Both the position numbers and the translations under genes were made by a program. Shown in pieces: positions 63,947 to 64,000 of a stretch of DNA of 64,000 nt (positions within the stretch are counted from its first letter, which is position 1; the number at the start of each line of letters is the position of its first letter). This DNA comes from JANPCX01 sp050916095 (GTDB lineage Bacteria > Pseudomonadota > Gammaproteobacteria > Burkholderiales > Burkholderiaceae_C). Below the pieces are notes generated by a model. That model was not told the DNA's origin. It made no database searches and saw only the letters and a list, made by a program, of their open reading frames with translations. The stretch covers positions 2,914,001 to 2,978,000 of the forward strand of contig CP050901.1 in assembly GCA_050916095.1 (NCBI GenBank), in the 5' to 3' direction.

Positions 63947-64000
63947 GATGATGTTCCAGAGACAAAGTCGATAAATCTTGCAGAACCTCGCGCAGCGCGC

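Overview
The window looks like a chromosomal segment of a betaproteobacterium of the order Burkholderiales, most likely Comamonadaceae. The evidence is the gene order: gltX, metZ, purF, cvpA, a SPOR gene and folC, then accD, trpA, trpB, trpF, truA, fimV, asd, leuB, leuD, a small entericidin gene and leuC on one strand, and a second block fmdB, DUF502, aspS, nudB, EEP nuclease and clsB. This is inference from gene content and order; no marker gene fixes the genus.

Layout. 1-2331: four minus-strand genes typical of integrative elements (DUF927-like, AlpA-like, a 55-residue overlapping ORF, DUF6499-like), lying against the 3' end of tRNA-Asp. 2332-2687: tRNA Asp, Glu and Ala. 2764-21774: a housekeeping block, all minus strand, for tRNA charging, methionine, purine, folate, fatty acid, tryptophan and leucine synthesis, with fimV and the cell-division-type SPOR protein. 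21775-25725: a scrambled mobile-element zone with one IS5-family copy, three right ends of a TG...CA-type transposon, three pieces of its AAA ATPase gene and a perfect 594-bp tandem duplication. 25633-39095: a type VI secretion accessory island without core tss genes. It holds a DUF4150-Rhs effector with an HNH-type tip that the transposon has cut, a degenerate ketoacyl-synthase-like protein, a TIGR02270-like protein, DUF2169, DUF6484, VgrG, AP2-like proteins and two unknown genes.

39209-57007: a nucleotide-sugar epimerase/dehydratase, a PEP-CTERM protein, the fmdB-to-clsB block, a hybrid histidine kinase overlapping a DUF429 gene, a GbsR/MarR regulator with a DCC thiol protein and an SDR-DoxX fusion, a secreted nuclease, an orphan ureD, and three small plus-strand genes (DUF1161, Cys-rich CWC, low-affinity iron permease). 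57008-59488: palindrome-rich spacer, a second near-identical IS5-family copy with a clean 4-bp target duplication, and a MITE-like element.

59489-63946: a 1485-residue lipoprotein that joins a copper-radical oxidase domain (all expected copper and cofactor residues present), Ig-like and PKD domains, a YVTN-type propeller, a di-haem cytochrome c peroxidase-like module and a C-terminal carbohydrate-binding domain. It is the strongest candidate here for an undescribed enzyme. The Rhs effector cut by a transposon end, and the series of transposon right ends joined to internal sites of the same ATPase gene, are the other main points of interest.
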